The position numbers were made by a program, and so were the translations under genes. The notes under the pieces were generated by a model, which did not search any database, was not told the origin of the DNA, and saw only the letters and a list, made by a program, of their open reading frames with translations. DNA of 64,000 nt from JAWKVD01 sp041398225 (GTDB lineage Bacteria; Pseudomonadota; Alphaproteobacteria; Caulobacterales; Hyphomonadaceae). Within the stretch, counting starts at the first letter, position 1. Every line of letters begins with the position of its first letter. This document shows positions 8,007 to 16,572 of the stretch, piece by piece. The stretch lies in the NCBI GenBank assembly GCA_041398225.1, contig JAWKVD010000016.1:39405-103404 (forward strand), in the 5' to 3' direction.

Positions 8007-9728
8007 ATGACCATGGCGCAATCACATCCCAGCCCCACTTTCCACGATGTCGTCGATACAGCTTACGAAATCGCTTCGGAACCGGCTCGGTTTGACGATC
8101 TTCTGGATATCGCTCGCCGGTATCTGTTCGATCCGCCCAAAGGATCTCGAACAGATACATCGGTCAATGAAGTGACGGATCCTGCGCTCGAACGGCGCAT
8201 GAACTTTCTCTCCGGCATGCTCGAACGCGAACTCAACGCGCCGGCCGGGGATGAGTCGCTGGCCTTCCATGCCCAACTCCGCATACGGCCATCCAACTGG
8301 AGCGTGACCGGAAACGCCGCCGCGCAACGCCTGGTGGGGCGCAGCTTCCCATGCGAGCTGACAGATCTGCCGTTCGACTACGAAACCCAGAAAACGCTCC
8401 AGCGCGATCTTGCTCCGGGCGCCTCAACCCGCGACCTGCGCGACCGCGTCTTCCTGACGACGGTAGAAGGACCGGAAGTACGTTCGTGTTTGGCTCTTGT
8501 GCAGCGAGCTCCGGAGCGGGACGGGGACGTGATCGTTTCCATATCATACATTGACTGGTGCGAGCCTCTGCTGGGTCGGCTTCAGGAGGCGTTCAGTCTG
8601 ACGGCAAGCGAACGTGAAGTGCTGGTTGGACACTTGAACAGAAACAGCCAGAAGGAGATTGCCGAGCAACGCGGCACATCGCTCGACACCGTAAAGGAAC
8701 AATCCAAGTCGATTCTCAAAAAGACCGGCGTCGCACGGATGGCGGATGTGGTGCAGCTGTCGGCGAGCATCGCCTACCTGTTGCGCAATTTTCCCGATGT
8801 CGACGCACATAGCGAAGCGCCGAGCCTGCGCATGTGGAAAACGCCTATTGATGGCGTCAACTACCTGGACATACCGGGCAAACGAACTCTCGGTTGGCGG
8901 AAGATCGGCGGCGGCGACAAGCCAGTTCTTTTCGTCCACGGTTTCATCCAGGGACCGTTCTTCTCCCGTGCCTTTGTTCGCGCGCTGGACGCACATGACA
9001 TGCATCTCATCTGCCCCTCGCGCCCGGGTTTTGGACAAACCAGTCCCAGTTGCTCGCGTGCCGGTTTCGAAAAGACGGTGATCGAAGACGCCCGCGCACT
9101 CGTTGACCATCTGGCTCTTCGGAAATTCGGGATCGCCACCCACCAGGGCGGCGTCAGCCACGCTTTCAGGATCGCTGCGGCGTTTGGCGATCGCGTCCAG
9201 GGTATGGTGATGATCGGCGCAGGCATACCGATCGATGAGTCGCGACACCTGAATTACATGAACATCATCACACGGCTGGCGGGGCTCGCTTGCAAGCGAG
9301 CGCCCTCCGTCATGTCCATGGTGATGAATCTTGGGCTGCCGGTCTACAAGCAGCGCGGCATTGAGTGGTTTCTGCGCGACTATCTGAAGGAGGCCTCGCC
9401 CCAGGACCAGTCCATTCTCGACGATCCAGAAGTGCTCAGGCTGGACGCATATGGTTGCTTTCACATCGTCGAGCAGGGAGCGGAAACCTGGATCCGCGAC
9501 GGCGCCAGTGCGATGGCCGACTGGACCGCAAGCGTTGACGCCGTCACGGTTCCCAGGTTGTGGATTCAGGGCGAACTGGATCCAGTCATATCGCCACAAT
9601 CCGCCCGCGAATTTCTGTCTACCGGTTCACGAGGACAGCTTGAGGTCGCTTCAGGGGCCGGATTCAATATCCTGCATCAATCTCCGGACGAGATCGTAAG
9701 CCGGATGAGCAGCTTTCTCGATCTCTGA
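8007..9728 (+). CDS. LuxR-type HTH fused to an alpha/beta-hydrolase fold lacking the catalytic Ser and His
   Basis: This 573-residue protein has an N-terminal region of unknown type (1-190), a LuxR/FixJ-type HTH at about 197-255 (FSLTASEREVLVGHL, KEIAEQRGTSLDTVKEQ) and an alpha/beta-hydrolase fold at about 285-573. The oxyanion-type LFVHGF motif (308-313) and an acidic D525 (GELDPV) are present. The nucleophile elbow reads HQGG (379-382) instead of HSxGG, and the usual AGH histidine is replaced by F553; a His lies four residues later. This suggests a ligand sensor rather than an enzyme. No strong ribosome site is visible; 8013 is an alternative start. A hairpin follows the stop. Confidence 0.8.
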   Translation: MTMAQSHPSPTFHDVVDTAYEIASEPARFDDLLDIARRYLFDPPKGSRTDTSVNEVTDPALERRMNFLSGMLERELNAPAGDESLAFHAQLRIRPSNWSVTGNAAAQRLVGRSFPCELTDLPFDYETQKTLQRDLAPGASTRDLRDRVFLTTVEGPEVRSCLALVQRAPERDGDVIVSISYIDWCEPLLGRLQEAFSLTASEREVLVGHLNRNSQKEIAEQRGTSLDTVKEQSKSILKKTGVARMADVVQLSASIAYLLRNFPDVDAHSEAPSLRMWKTPIDGVNYLDIPGKRTLGWRKIGGGDKPVLFVHGFIQGPFFSRAFVRALDAHDMHLICPSRPGFGQTSPSCSRAGFEKTVIEDARALVDHLALRKFGIATHQGGVSHAFRIAAAFGDRVQGMVMIGAGIPIDESRHLNYMNIITRLAGLACKRAPSVMSMVMNLGLPVYKQRGIEWFLRDYLKEASPQDQSILDDPEVLRLDAYGCFHIVEQGAETWIRDGASAMADWTASVDAVTVPRLWIQGELDPVISPQSAREFLSTGSRGQLEVASGAGFNILHQSPDEIVSRMSSFLDL

Positions 9729-9744
9729 CCCCCCTTGAGGGGGG
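9729..9744 (+). terminator. GC hairpin directly after the LuxR-hydrolase stop
   Basis: CCCCCC, TTGA, GGGGGG forms a perfect 6-bp stem immediately after the TGA at 9726-9728. There is no T-run after it, so it is a candidate terminator or 3' stabilising hairpin rather than a classic intrinsic terminator. Confidence 0.45.
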
Positions 9745-9814
9745 AGCGAAGTACCATCCCATCAGTCATCTTTCTCGCTCATTGCGAAATGAGGTCGATT
9801 CGGGAGTCGCCGTC

Positions 9815-10984
9815 ATGAAGAGTTCTGTCCTCAGATCCAGTCTGGCCGCGTTGGTGCTCGCCGTGTTTAGCGCACCCTCCTTCGCCGATAAGCTCTCAGA
9901 CGCCATCGCTGCCTACAAGGCCGATGACTACACTGCGGCGCTGCCAGTGTTTCGGGAATTGGCGGCGGCTGGCGATGACGACGCCATGTGGTATCTTGGG
10001 CGCATGCACGACTTCGGACGCGGCGTCGAACAGTCCGACCAGGAAGCGTTCAACTGGTACAAGAAATCAGCTGATGCCGGCGATCGCGACGCCATGTGGG
10101 ATCTCGGCGTCATGTACGAGCAAGGCCAGGGGCTCGACGAAGACCAGCAGAAGGCGTTCGAATGGTATCTGAAAGCCGCTGAGGAAGGTCATCTACGGGC
10201 GATGGCTGAGGTTGGTGTGAGATACGAGAATGGCGAGGGCGTCCGCAAATCCGAGCGCAAGTCATTCGAATGGTACGAGCGCGGCGCTGAAGCCGGCGGC
10301 GCATTGGCCCAGGCCTATCTGGGCCTCGCATATGAGACCGGCACAGGCGTGCGCCAGTCATATGAAAATGCAGCGTACTGGTACGCCGAGGCCGCCGAAC
10401 AGGGAGATGATGACGGGCAGGCATGGCTGGGAGAACTCTATGAGTCCGGCAACGGCGTCGAACAGGACCTCGACAAGGCGCGAGAGCTTTATGAGCTCGC
10501 CGCTGCGCAGGACAACAAATTCGCACAGACCAAGCTGGCGGAACTGTCTGCCGGATCGTCGTCCCACTCGTCCCCGGCAAGTGTGGACACGACGAATGTC
10601 GATTTCGAATCGGTGTTGAGTACGGGCGAAGGGGCGTGGATCATTATCGCTGAACTCGTGAAGCAGAGCGACTGGGATCGCGCGCGTAAACTGGCTCTGG
10701 CAAACTCGGAGCGACACAATCACGCGCAATCGCAAGCCATCCTTGGCAGCATGTACGAGAGCGGCCTTGGCGTGCCGCGCGACTATGTCGAATCTGCGAA
10801 ATGGTTCCGCCTCTCCGCTGAGAATGGATATGCGATGGGACAATTCAATCTCGCGGCCTTTCTGGTGGATGGAAGGCCGGGTGTCGAAAAAAACTTCGAT
10901 GAAGCCGTCATGTGGTTCAGGAAGGCTGCGGCTCAGGGAAATGAGGCGGCCGCACAGACGCTCCGCGATATCGGAGCTGAGTAG
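9815..10984 (+). CDS. Exported Sel1-repeat protein
   Basis: This 389-residue protein has a signal peptide (about 1-24, ending SFADK) followed by a string of Sel1-like repeats of roughly 36 residues, each with the pattern A-x-x-x-L-G-x-M-Y-x-x-G-x-G-V and A-x-x-W-Y-x-K-A-A-x-x-G. A linker near residues 250-270 separates the early repeats from two C-terminal ones. Start 9815 has GGGAG (9802-9806). Sel1 proteins act as helical scaffolds for protein-protein contacts; an exported one suggests an envelope role. It is the first gene of a four-gene operon, and its stop is followed with no gap by the next start. Confidence 0.88.
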   Translation: MKSSVLRSSLAALVLAVFSAPSFADKLSDAIAAYKADDYTAALPVFRELAAAGDDDAMWYLGRMHDFGRGVEQSDQEAFNWYKKSADAGDRDAMWDLGVMYEQGQGLDEDQQKAFEWYLKAAEEGHLRAMAEVGVRYENGEGVRKSERKSFEWYERGAEAGGALAQAYLGLAYETGTGVRQSYENAAYWYAEAAEQGDDDGQAWLGELYESGNGVEQDLDKARELYELAAAQDNKFAQTKLAELSAGSSSHSSPASVDTTNVDFESVLSTGEGAWIIIAELVKQSDWDRARKLALANSERHNHAQSQAILGSMYESGLGVPRDYVESAKWFRLSAENGYAMGQFNLAAFLVDGRPGVEKNFDEAVMWFRKAAAQGNEAAAQTLRDIGAE

Positions 10985-12784
10985 ATGGGCCGCAAGGGCT
11001 TTCGGAGGCGCGTCATCGGGCTCGCAGTCCTCGCCGTTACGTCCGGCGCGAGCTTCGCCGCCCCGCCCTTCCAGGACGCGCTGAATGCATATGAGTCCGG
11101 AGATTACGCCGCCGCCTATGAGAGTTTTCTCTCGATGGCCCAGCAGGGTGATATGGACGCCGCCCTCAAGGTCGCGATCATGTCGGGCAATGGACAGGGC
11201 GCTGAAGCGTCAGCCATCCGCTCCGCCTACTGGTTCCGCAAAGCTGCGGAGGCCGGCGTCGCTGAGGCGCAATATTCGCTCGGCGACATGTACCGAGTCG
11301 GCGACGGCGTGGCCCAGTCCGATGAGGACGCCTTCGAATGGACGCGCAAGGCGGCCGAACAGGGACACGCGAAAGCCCAGAACGCGCTGGCGCTGTTTTA
11401 CATAACCGGCGCCGGAACCTCACGGAACGACGTCAAGGCGCGGGAATGGTTCGAGCGCGCAGCGCTAAGGGGACACGGCGGCGCGGCGATGAACGCCGCC
11501 GCGATGCACGTCAGCGGTCAGGGGACGCCGGAATCGCTCGAAGCGGCCGAGCGCTATTTCCGGCTGGCTGCAATGGCCGGTGAAGCGCGTGGAAAGGAGG
11601 CGCTGGCGTCTCTTGGCGCGCCTCCCATCCGCCGCTTCGTCGCGGACAAGGTAGCCGAAGAGGCGTTCGCGTCCGGCAACTACGCCGCCGCTCTAGCGCG
11701 TTGGCAAGACAGCGCGCGACAGGGCGATCCTTCCGCCGAGAACGGGCTCGGCGCGCTGTATTTCGCCGGAAAAGGCGTTCCACAGTCTGACGAGGAAGCC
11801 TTTGCCTGGTTTACGCGCGCGGCCGACGATCTGTCTCCAGCGGGCGCAACTGCGCGCTTCAATCTCGCTTATATGCACCTTGAAAATCGCGCGCCAAATC
11901 CTTCCAACGACAGGGCGCTCGAACTGATCCAGCAGGCCGCCGAACTCGGCCACCCAGGCGCCCAGCTGCAGCTGGGAGGTCTCTACGCGGAAGGCCAAGG
12001 CATAGAAGCCAGCCCGGCCGCCAGCGTCTACTGGTTTCGGCAAGCAGCCCGCGAAGGTTATCCCGGCGCGCAGAATGCGCTCGGCTACGCCTACGCCAAG
12101 GGTGAAGGCGTCGAACGCGACATGTACGCCGCCTTCGACTGGTTCAAGCATTCTGCCGAACAGGGCAATCCCTATGCTCAAAGTTCGCTCGGCGCTTTCC
12201 ATGAAGAAGGATGGGGCGGCGCATCCAAGTCCTATGAGGAAGCCATGCGCTACTATCGCATGGCGGCCGACCAGGGTCGCGCCTACGACCAGTGGCGCGT
12301 CGGCTACCTTTACTACTACGGCAAGGGCGCGCCGCAGGACTACGACGAGGCATTTTCGTGGTTCATGCGCGCCGCCGAACAGGGCGATGCGCAAGCGCAG
12401 TTCGAAATTGGCGCGATGTATGAGGAAGGGTTCAGCGCTGAGGCCGATGAGGCCGAGGCGTTGCGCTGGTACGAGGCGTCCGCCGCACAGGGCAATGCCT
12501 GGGGGCGATGGGGCGTTCGCCACATCGGCGCTGTCACGCGCAAACGCCAGGCTGAGCGAAACTTCGAGGCGCTGGCGGCGTTCAGCGAAGACCTGCTCCA
12601 AGGTCGCATCCAGCAATACAATTCGCCGTCCTCGAACAGCTACGGCTACAACAGCTCGGCGCGGTCATCCTCATCAGGCGCTTCCTATTCAGACCCATTC
12701 GGCGGCCTCAATCCGTGGAGCAGCGAGTACCAGACCAATCGCTGCATCTCGAGCCCGGTGTCCTGCTACCAGAACAGCTACTGA
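10985..12784 (+). CDS. Large exported Sel1-repeat protein
   Basis: This 599-residue protein has a signal peptide (about 1-25, ASFAAPP) and more than ten Sel1-like repeats in two blocks, separated by a short non-repeat stretch near residues 205-215. The C-terminus is Ser/Tyr/Asn-rich (about 540-599) and carries two Cys near the end (CISSPVSCYQ). The start abuts the stop of the preceding Sel1 gene, so the two are almost certainly co-translated. The number of repeats and the export signal suggest a periplasmic scaffold. The specific partner is unknown. Confidence 0.88.
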   Translation: MGRKGFRRRVIGLAVLAVTSGASFAAPPFQDALNAYESGDYAAAYESFLSMAQQGDMDAALKVAIMSGNGQGAEASAIRSAYWFRKAAEAGVAEAQYSLGDMYRVGDGVAQSDEDAFEWTRKAAEQGHAKAQNALALFYITGAGTSRNDVKAREWFERAALRGHGGAAMNAAAMHVSGQGTPESLEAAERYFRLAAMAGEARGKEALASLGAPPIRRFVADKVAEEAFASGNYAAALARWQDSARQGDPSAENGLGALYFAGKGVPQSDEEAFAWFTRAADDLSPAGATARFNLAYMHLENRAPNPSNDRALELIQQAAELGHPGAQLQLGGLYAEGQGIEASPAASVYWFRQAAREGYPGAQNALGYAYAKGEGVERDMYAAFDWFKHSAEQGNPYAQSSLGAFHEEGWGGASKSYEEAMRYYRMAADQGRAYDQWRVGYLYYYGKGAPQDYDEAFSWFMRAAEQGDAQAQFEIGAMYEEGFSAEADEAEALRWYEASAAQGNAWGRWGVRHIGAVTRKRQAERNFEALAAFSEDLLQGRIQQYNSPSSNSYGYNSSARSSSSGASYSDPFGGLNPWSSEYQTNRCISSPVSCYQNSY

Positions 12785-12818
12785 CCCCACTACAGTCGCC
12801 CTTTCAGGAGACCCGTTC

Positions 12819-13457
12819 ATGCAGAAACTCTCGTACGCCTTTGCCCTGTCCATCGCACTCGCTGCCTGCGGCGGACAGAACGTGTGGGTCGATCAAGAGC
12901 TTGCGGCCGTTCAGGAAGCCGCGATCAACGGTGACCAGGACGCCATGGAGGAACTTGAACGCCGCGTCCGCTCCACACTCGCTGAGATGGAAGATGCAGC
13001 CGAAGCCGGCGACCCCAAGGCTGAATTCGATCGCGCATTCGGGAGCGGCGACATGGCGAGAGTAGAGACCCTTGCAGACGCCGGAAACTCGTACGCACAA
13101 ACTCACATGGCCGGATCCATCGCCGGGCAATCTCCTTCAGACGAAGACAAGAGCCGCGCCCGCGCCTACCTTGAGGCTGCAGCCGCCCAGGACAATCCCA
13201 CGGCGATCTTCCTGATGTCGGAGGACTACCTCTCTTCCTCCAATCTCTACCCTGCCGACGAAGCCAAGGCCCTCGAACTCGGCGAGAGAGCCGCCAGCCT
13301 CGGCCACGCTGAAGCCATGTTCAAGACCGGAGTACGTTATCAATACGGGCTCGCGACTGCAGCGCAGGATAAGACCAAAGCGCGCGAATGGTTCAACCAG
13401 GCTCTCGCGGCAGGTTACCGCGACGCCCAGCGCCAGCTTGATGAGCTGGGAGATTGA
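12819..13457 (+). CDS. Small Sel1-like lipoprotein
   Basis: This 212-residue protein starts at 12819, eight bases after CAGGAG (12805-12810), and carries a lipobox (IALAAC). The mature part has degenerate Sel1-type helical repeats (ARAYLEAAAAQDNPTAIFLM, ALELGERAASLGHAEAMFKTGVRY, AREWFNQALAAGYRDAQRQL). It is third in the operon and probably anchors or partners the two larger Sel1 proteins at a membrane. The frame is open upstream, but the lipobox and ribosome site fix this start. Confidence 0.8.
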   Translation: MQKLSYAFALSIALAACGGQNVWVDQELAAVQEAAINGDQDAMEELERRVRSTLAEMEDAAEAGDPKAEFDRAFGSGDMARVETLADAGNSYAQTHMAGSIAGQSPSDEDKSRARAYLEAAAAQDNPTAIFLMSEDYLSSSNLYPADEAKALELGERAASLGHAEAMFKTGVRYQYGLATAAQDKTKAREWFNQALAAGYRDAQRQLDELGD

Positions 13458-13462
13458 ACGCC

Positions 13463-14587
13463 ATGCAGAGAGTGGGGAGCAGCCTGGCCGCGTTTGCCGC
13501 CGCCTGTATCTTGTCGAGTGCGTCCACCGCCGCGCCCACCCCGCAAGAGGCTGATGCGCGCGCGCAATGGCAGCGCTTTGCGCAACTCTACAACGCCTAC
13601 ACTGCCATGAGCCTGGTCAATGAACGCTGCGGCTTCCTCACCACCGAAGAGCATGCATTCGCCAAGGCGCGCGCCAGCGATATGGCGCGGGATCTCATCC
13701 GCGCAAATGCCCTGAACACTACACAGCACTACCAACAAATGTACGATCAGGTCGCGACCCACTCGGATCCGTGCGGCGAGCTTGTCCCATCGTATCTTGC
13801 CAGCCCCGCCTTGTCCGACCTCCGCAATGAAGTCCAGACCTACCTGCTCGCCTGGTCCATTGCAGGAATCCCGGACGATTGTAGCGAGTGGATCACTGAA
13901 GAGCATACCCGCGCGGTGATGGCGCGCGGCGAATCCCTCGCAGAAACGCGCGGCGTCGACCCAAAGAAAATTCCACCAATCGCCGCCCTTGGCGAACAAA
14001 TCCGCCAGGATTGCGCAAACGGCGCCGTCACCGGCGCATCAGCGGCAGGCGCTCTCGCTGAAGGTCACCTGTTGCAGGCCAGAACCAGCGCGCTTGGTTA
14101 CGACAACGCCGTCATGTTGGGCGTGGGTATTGTTGGCCTGCATGGCCGCGGCTCGATCGACGGCCTGCCCTGGGCGGCCGTGGCGTGGGAAAGGCAAGAG
14201 GAATTTGAGGCCGGCAGAGACAAACGCAAGGGCGATGGCGAGTCAGACTATCGTATCGGGTTTCTACAGGACGGGCGCTTCGCGCTCTGGATGCGTCTGA
14301 CGAAAGACGCCGTACATGAACCGATCGGGCCGGCATCACGACATTTCGAATCCGGTGACTGGACACGCGCATCTGAGCTGGAGCCCGACACGTCACAGCG
14401 CGTTTTTGTTCTCAGTGATGAAAAGTCCGAATTCCTGAAGGATACTCAGGACTATGACTTCCTGAACTTCAGACTCGTCCGGGAAGGCAGGAACATCGCC
14501 GCCCCCGCCGATCTCTCCCTGAGGCAGCTGCAAACCGCCCTCGAGTACGCCAGCGCGCCCGAACCTTCAAAAGCGGCGCAACGATAA
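13463..14587 (+). CDS. Exported protein of unknown function in the Sel1 operon
   Basis: The protein has about 374 residues with a signal peptide (about 1-24, ASTAAPTPQ). I do not recognise a domain. The first half is helical and has several Cys (NERCGFLTTEEHAF, HSDPCGEL, PDDCSEWITEEH, RQDCANG); the second half has short beta-like segments (DYRIGFLQDGRFALWMRL). Start 13463 (ATG) is preceded by GGGAG; an in-frame TTG at 13454 is an alternative that would overlap the upstream stop. The pattern xCxxxTxEEH appears twice (near residues 53 and 140), suggesting an internal duplication. Confidence 0.75.
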   Translation: MQRVGSSLAAFAAACILSSASTAAPTPQEADARAQWQRFAQLYNAYTAMSLVNERCGFLTTEEHAFAKARASDMARDLIRANALNTTQHYQQMYDQVATHSDPCGELVPSYLASPALSDLRNEVQTYLLAWSIAGIPDDCSEWITEEHTRAVMARGESLAETRGVDPKKIPPIAALGEQIRQDCANGAVTGASAAGALAEGHLLQARTSALGYDNAVMLGVGIVGLHGRGSIDGLPWAAVAWERQEEFEAGRDKRKGDGESDYRIGFLQDGRFALWMRLTKDAVHEPIGPASRHFESGDWTRASELEPDTSQRVFVLSDEKSEFLKDTQDYDFLNFRLVREGRNIAAPADLSLRQLQTALEYASAPEPSKAAQR

Positions 14588-14707
14588 CAGCCTTGCTGGC
14601 GCAGCAACCCGCCCTTCCCCGGCAACCCGATGTCGCTGGTTGTGATCCTGGTCTGAGCCTCGCATGGTCCCTCGTTTGAATGGAGAGTCCGTCACCTGGA
14701 GACGGAT

Positions 14708-14971
14708 ATGCGGAAGAGCCGAGTTACCGAAGAACAGATCATCGCGATCCTGGCCGAGCAGGAGCGCGGTGTGCCGACCGCGGACGTCTGTCGCAAGCAC
14801 GGGATCAGTTCCCCGACTTTCTACAAATGGAAGGCGAAGTTCGGCGCCATGAACGTGCCGAACGCCCGCAAGCTGAAGACGCTTGAGATCGAGAACGCCC
14901 GGCTGACGGGCATGCTGGCGGATGCGATGCTGGACAATGTCGTCCTGAAAGACCTCCTGGGAAAGAGCTGA
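14708..14971 (+). CDS. IS3-family transposase OrfA
   Basis: This 87-residue protein has an N-terminal HTH (RVTEEQIIAILAEQERG, VCRKHGISSPTFYKWKAKFG) and a leucine-zipper-like C-terminus (LKTLEIENARLTGMLADAML). It matches OrfA of IS3/IS407-type elements in length and pattern, and is nearly the same as the copy at 29594. The frame is intact, but the partner orfB is truncated. Confidence 0.88.
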   Translation: MRKSRVTEEQIIAILAEQERGVPTADVCRKHGISSPTFYKWKAKFGAMNVPNARKLKTLEIENARLTGMLADAMLDNVVLKDLLGKS

Positions 14972-15166
14972 CGACGCCCCAACGAAAGCGGGAGGCGGCG
15001 TTGAGAGCCATGGCGAAACACGAGATATCCCAGCGCCGCGCCTGCCGGTTGGCCAGCGTCGATCCCAAGACCGTGAGGCGCGAACCGGAGCCGGACAATC
15101 CGGAGATCCAGGCGCGTATGAAAGAAGTGGTGAGCGAGCGCCCGCGGTTCGGCTACCGTCGCATCG
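14971..15166 (+). pseudogene. IS3-family orfB, N-terminal fragment
   Basis: In the -1 frame relative to orfA the sequence encodes the start of an IS3 integrase: KHEISQRRACRLASVDPKTV and ERPRFGYRRIG. Homology ends at about 15166, before any catalytic residue. The frame continues to 15480 but with unrelated sequence antisense to the small membrane-protein gene. Confidence 0.75.
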
Positions 15167-15248
15167 GCCTCATCCCGCCCCTCTCGATGTCTTGTGCACT
15201 GCGAGTCAAAATCGGCTTCATCGAGTTGAGTGGTAAGCCCCTAACCTA

Positions 15249-15455
15249 TCATCTTCGATCTGGGCCACGTCGGACGAGCAGGTATCGGCCGATCACGATC
15301 GGCGGGATGGCGAGCGCGCCCCAGGAGACAGGCGACCAAACGGTGCCGCCCCACAGAGTCGCAATCAACCCGACCAGCGTGAGCACGGCGAGGGCCATGG
15401 GCCAGGCGAAGATCGCGAGCAGCGACTTTCCACCGGAATCCGACTGGCGGTTCAT
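15249..15455 (-). CDS. Small membrane protein (68 aa)
   Basis: The protein is predicted to have two transmembrane segments (about 12-32 and 41-58) and a basic C-terminus (RRGPDRR). Its start codon overlaps the end of the PepSY gene by four bases, which implies translational coupling. Small hydrophobic proteins often end TonB-receptor/PepSY operons; the function is not known. The frame is open upstream, but the coupling favours 15455. Confidence 0.65.
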   Translation of the reverse strand: MNRQSDSGGKSLLAIFAWPMALAVLTLVGLIATLWGGTVWSPVSWGALAIPPIVIGRYLLVRRGPDRR

Positions 15456-16561
15456 GTCGCTCGCCCCAGCCGCCGTTTGACGAAAAGCTGCAGACCACTC
15501 CAGAGGATGGCGATCGCGATCAGGTCGAGGATGGTCCACAGTAGCTTCAGCGGCCAGCCGGCATAGTCACCGAAGTGCAGCGGCCGGGACAGTTGAAGCG
15601 CCGCAAGATACCAGGGCGGCGGATCGGCGACCACGACCTCCCCTGTTTCCGCTTCAACGAGGACCGGCCGGAACAGCTTCTTCGTCACAGGTGTGAAACC
15701 TTGCGTCCAGACCACATAGTGGCGCGGACTGCCGTCCCTGAAACCCGGCTCGACAATGCGAATCATGCGCGACCCCGGATTGCTTTCGTGAGCCGCGTCA
15801 GTAGCGGCTTGCGGGCCGACACGCACATCCGCCAGAGGTTGGTCGGTGTAGGGCGCGACAAGCTCCGGCACGGCCGACTGTCGCCATGCAGCGTAGAGCG
15901 GGACGGTGAAAGCGTTCATGATTCCCGTTATGGCGACGACCAGGACCCAACCGGCCGTCGCAACGCCTAGCAGGTTGTGCAGATCCAGCCATCGCACGCG
16001 GGATGAGCGATTCCGGATCTCGCCGAACTCCAGCTTACGCATGAAGGGTGCGTAGAGGACCAGCCCTGACACCGTGGCGACGACAAACAGGACCGTCATC
16101 CCGGCGAGGAAGAACTCGCCCGCCAATCCGGCAAACATCTGGATGTGAAGACGATTGGCGATGCGGAGGAAGACGCGTACGGGATGGTTAGGATTATCGG
16201 TGCGCGTGTCCTCAAGAAACTCGCCGGTGCGCGCATCATAAACGAGCTGACGGCGCTGGCGCGGATTGTCAGGCGGGGACATGTTGACGCCAAGCAGGAC
16301 GCCGTCGAAGGCCCAGTCGACATAGGTGATGCGCTCGTCCGGTACGCGGTTTTGCGCGTCGTCGAAGACCTCATCCAGATTGGCCGGGCCGGTTCCGACG
16401 GGGGCCTCGGGGATGGGGGGATGGCCGGCGAAGTGGGCGTCGATCTCGTGAATCCAGATCATCACCGCTCCGGTCACGCAGAGCATGAGCAGAAAGGCGG
16501 TGCAGATCACGCTGCTCCACGTGTGCACCGCCTTCCAGGCGCGGACGGTCGAGGCCTTCAT
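15452..16561 (-). CDS. PepSY-associated transmembrane protein
   Basis: This protein of about 369 residues starts MKASTVRAWKAVHTWSS and shows the PepSY_TM pattern: an N-terminal TM with HTWSSVI, periplasmic domains, another TM pair (HIQMFAGLAGEFFLAGMTVL), the WLDLHNLLGV motif and a C-terminal TM. Proteins of this type accompany siderophore receptors and are proposed to act as inner-membrane ferric-siderophore reductases. Start 16561 has a GGTAGGTGG-like site and lies 11 bases after the receptor stop, so I prefer it to the longer frame starting at 16627. Confidence 0.85.
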   Translation of the reverse strand: MKASTVRAWKAVHTWSSVICTAFLLMLCVTGAVMIWIHEIDAHFAGHPPIPEAPVGTGPANLDEVFDDAQNRVPDERITYVDWAFDGVLLGVNMSPPDNPRQRRQLVYDARTGEFLEDTRTDNPNHPVRVFLRIANRLHIQMFAGLAGEFFLAGMTVLFVVATVSGLVLYAPFMRKLEFGEIRNRSSRVRWLDLHNLLGVATAGWVLVVAITGIMNAFTVPLYAAWRQSAVPELVAPYTDQPLADVRVGPQAATDAAHESNPGSRMIRIVEPGFRDGSPRHYVVWTQGFTPVTKKLFRPVLVEAETGEVVVADPPPWYLAALQLSRPLHFGDYAGWPLKLLWTILDLIAIAILWSGLQLFVKRRLGRAT

Positions 16562-16572
16562 CCGGCGACCAC

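Larger units (their letters stand above)
14641..15166 (+). mobile_element. IS3-family (IS407-like) remnant, right end deleted
   Basis: The remnant contains a complete orfA and the first 60 or so codons of orfB in the -1 frame, then stops abruptly near 15166. The left end is estimated from a TGTG-starting sequence at 14641 that resembles the left end of the second copy at 29531. The right end and most of the DDE domain are missing, so it cannot move on its own. Confidence 0.7.

Noticed and set aside
11693..12616. 307-codon minus-strand frame in the Sel1 gene
   Set aside because: Its repetitive Ala/Gly/Val product mirrors the Sel1 repeats on the opposite strand.
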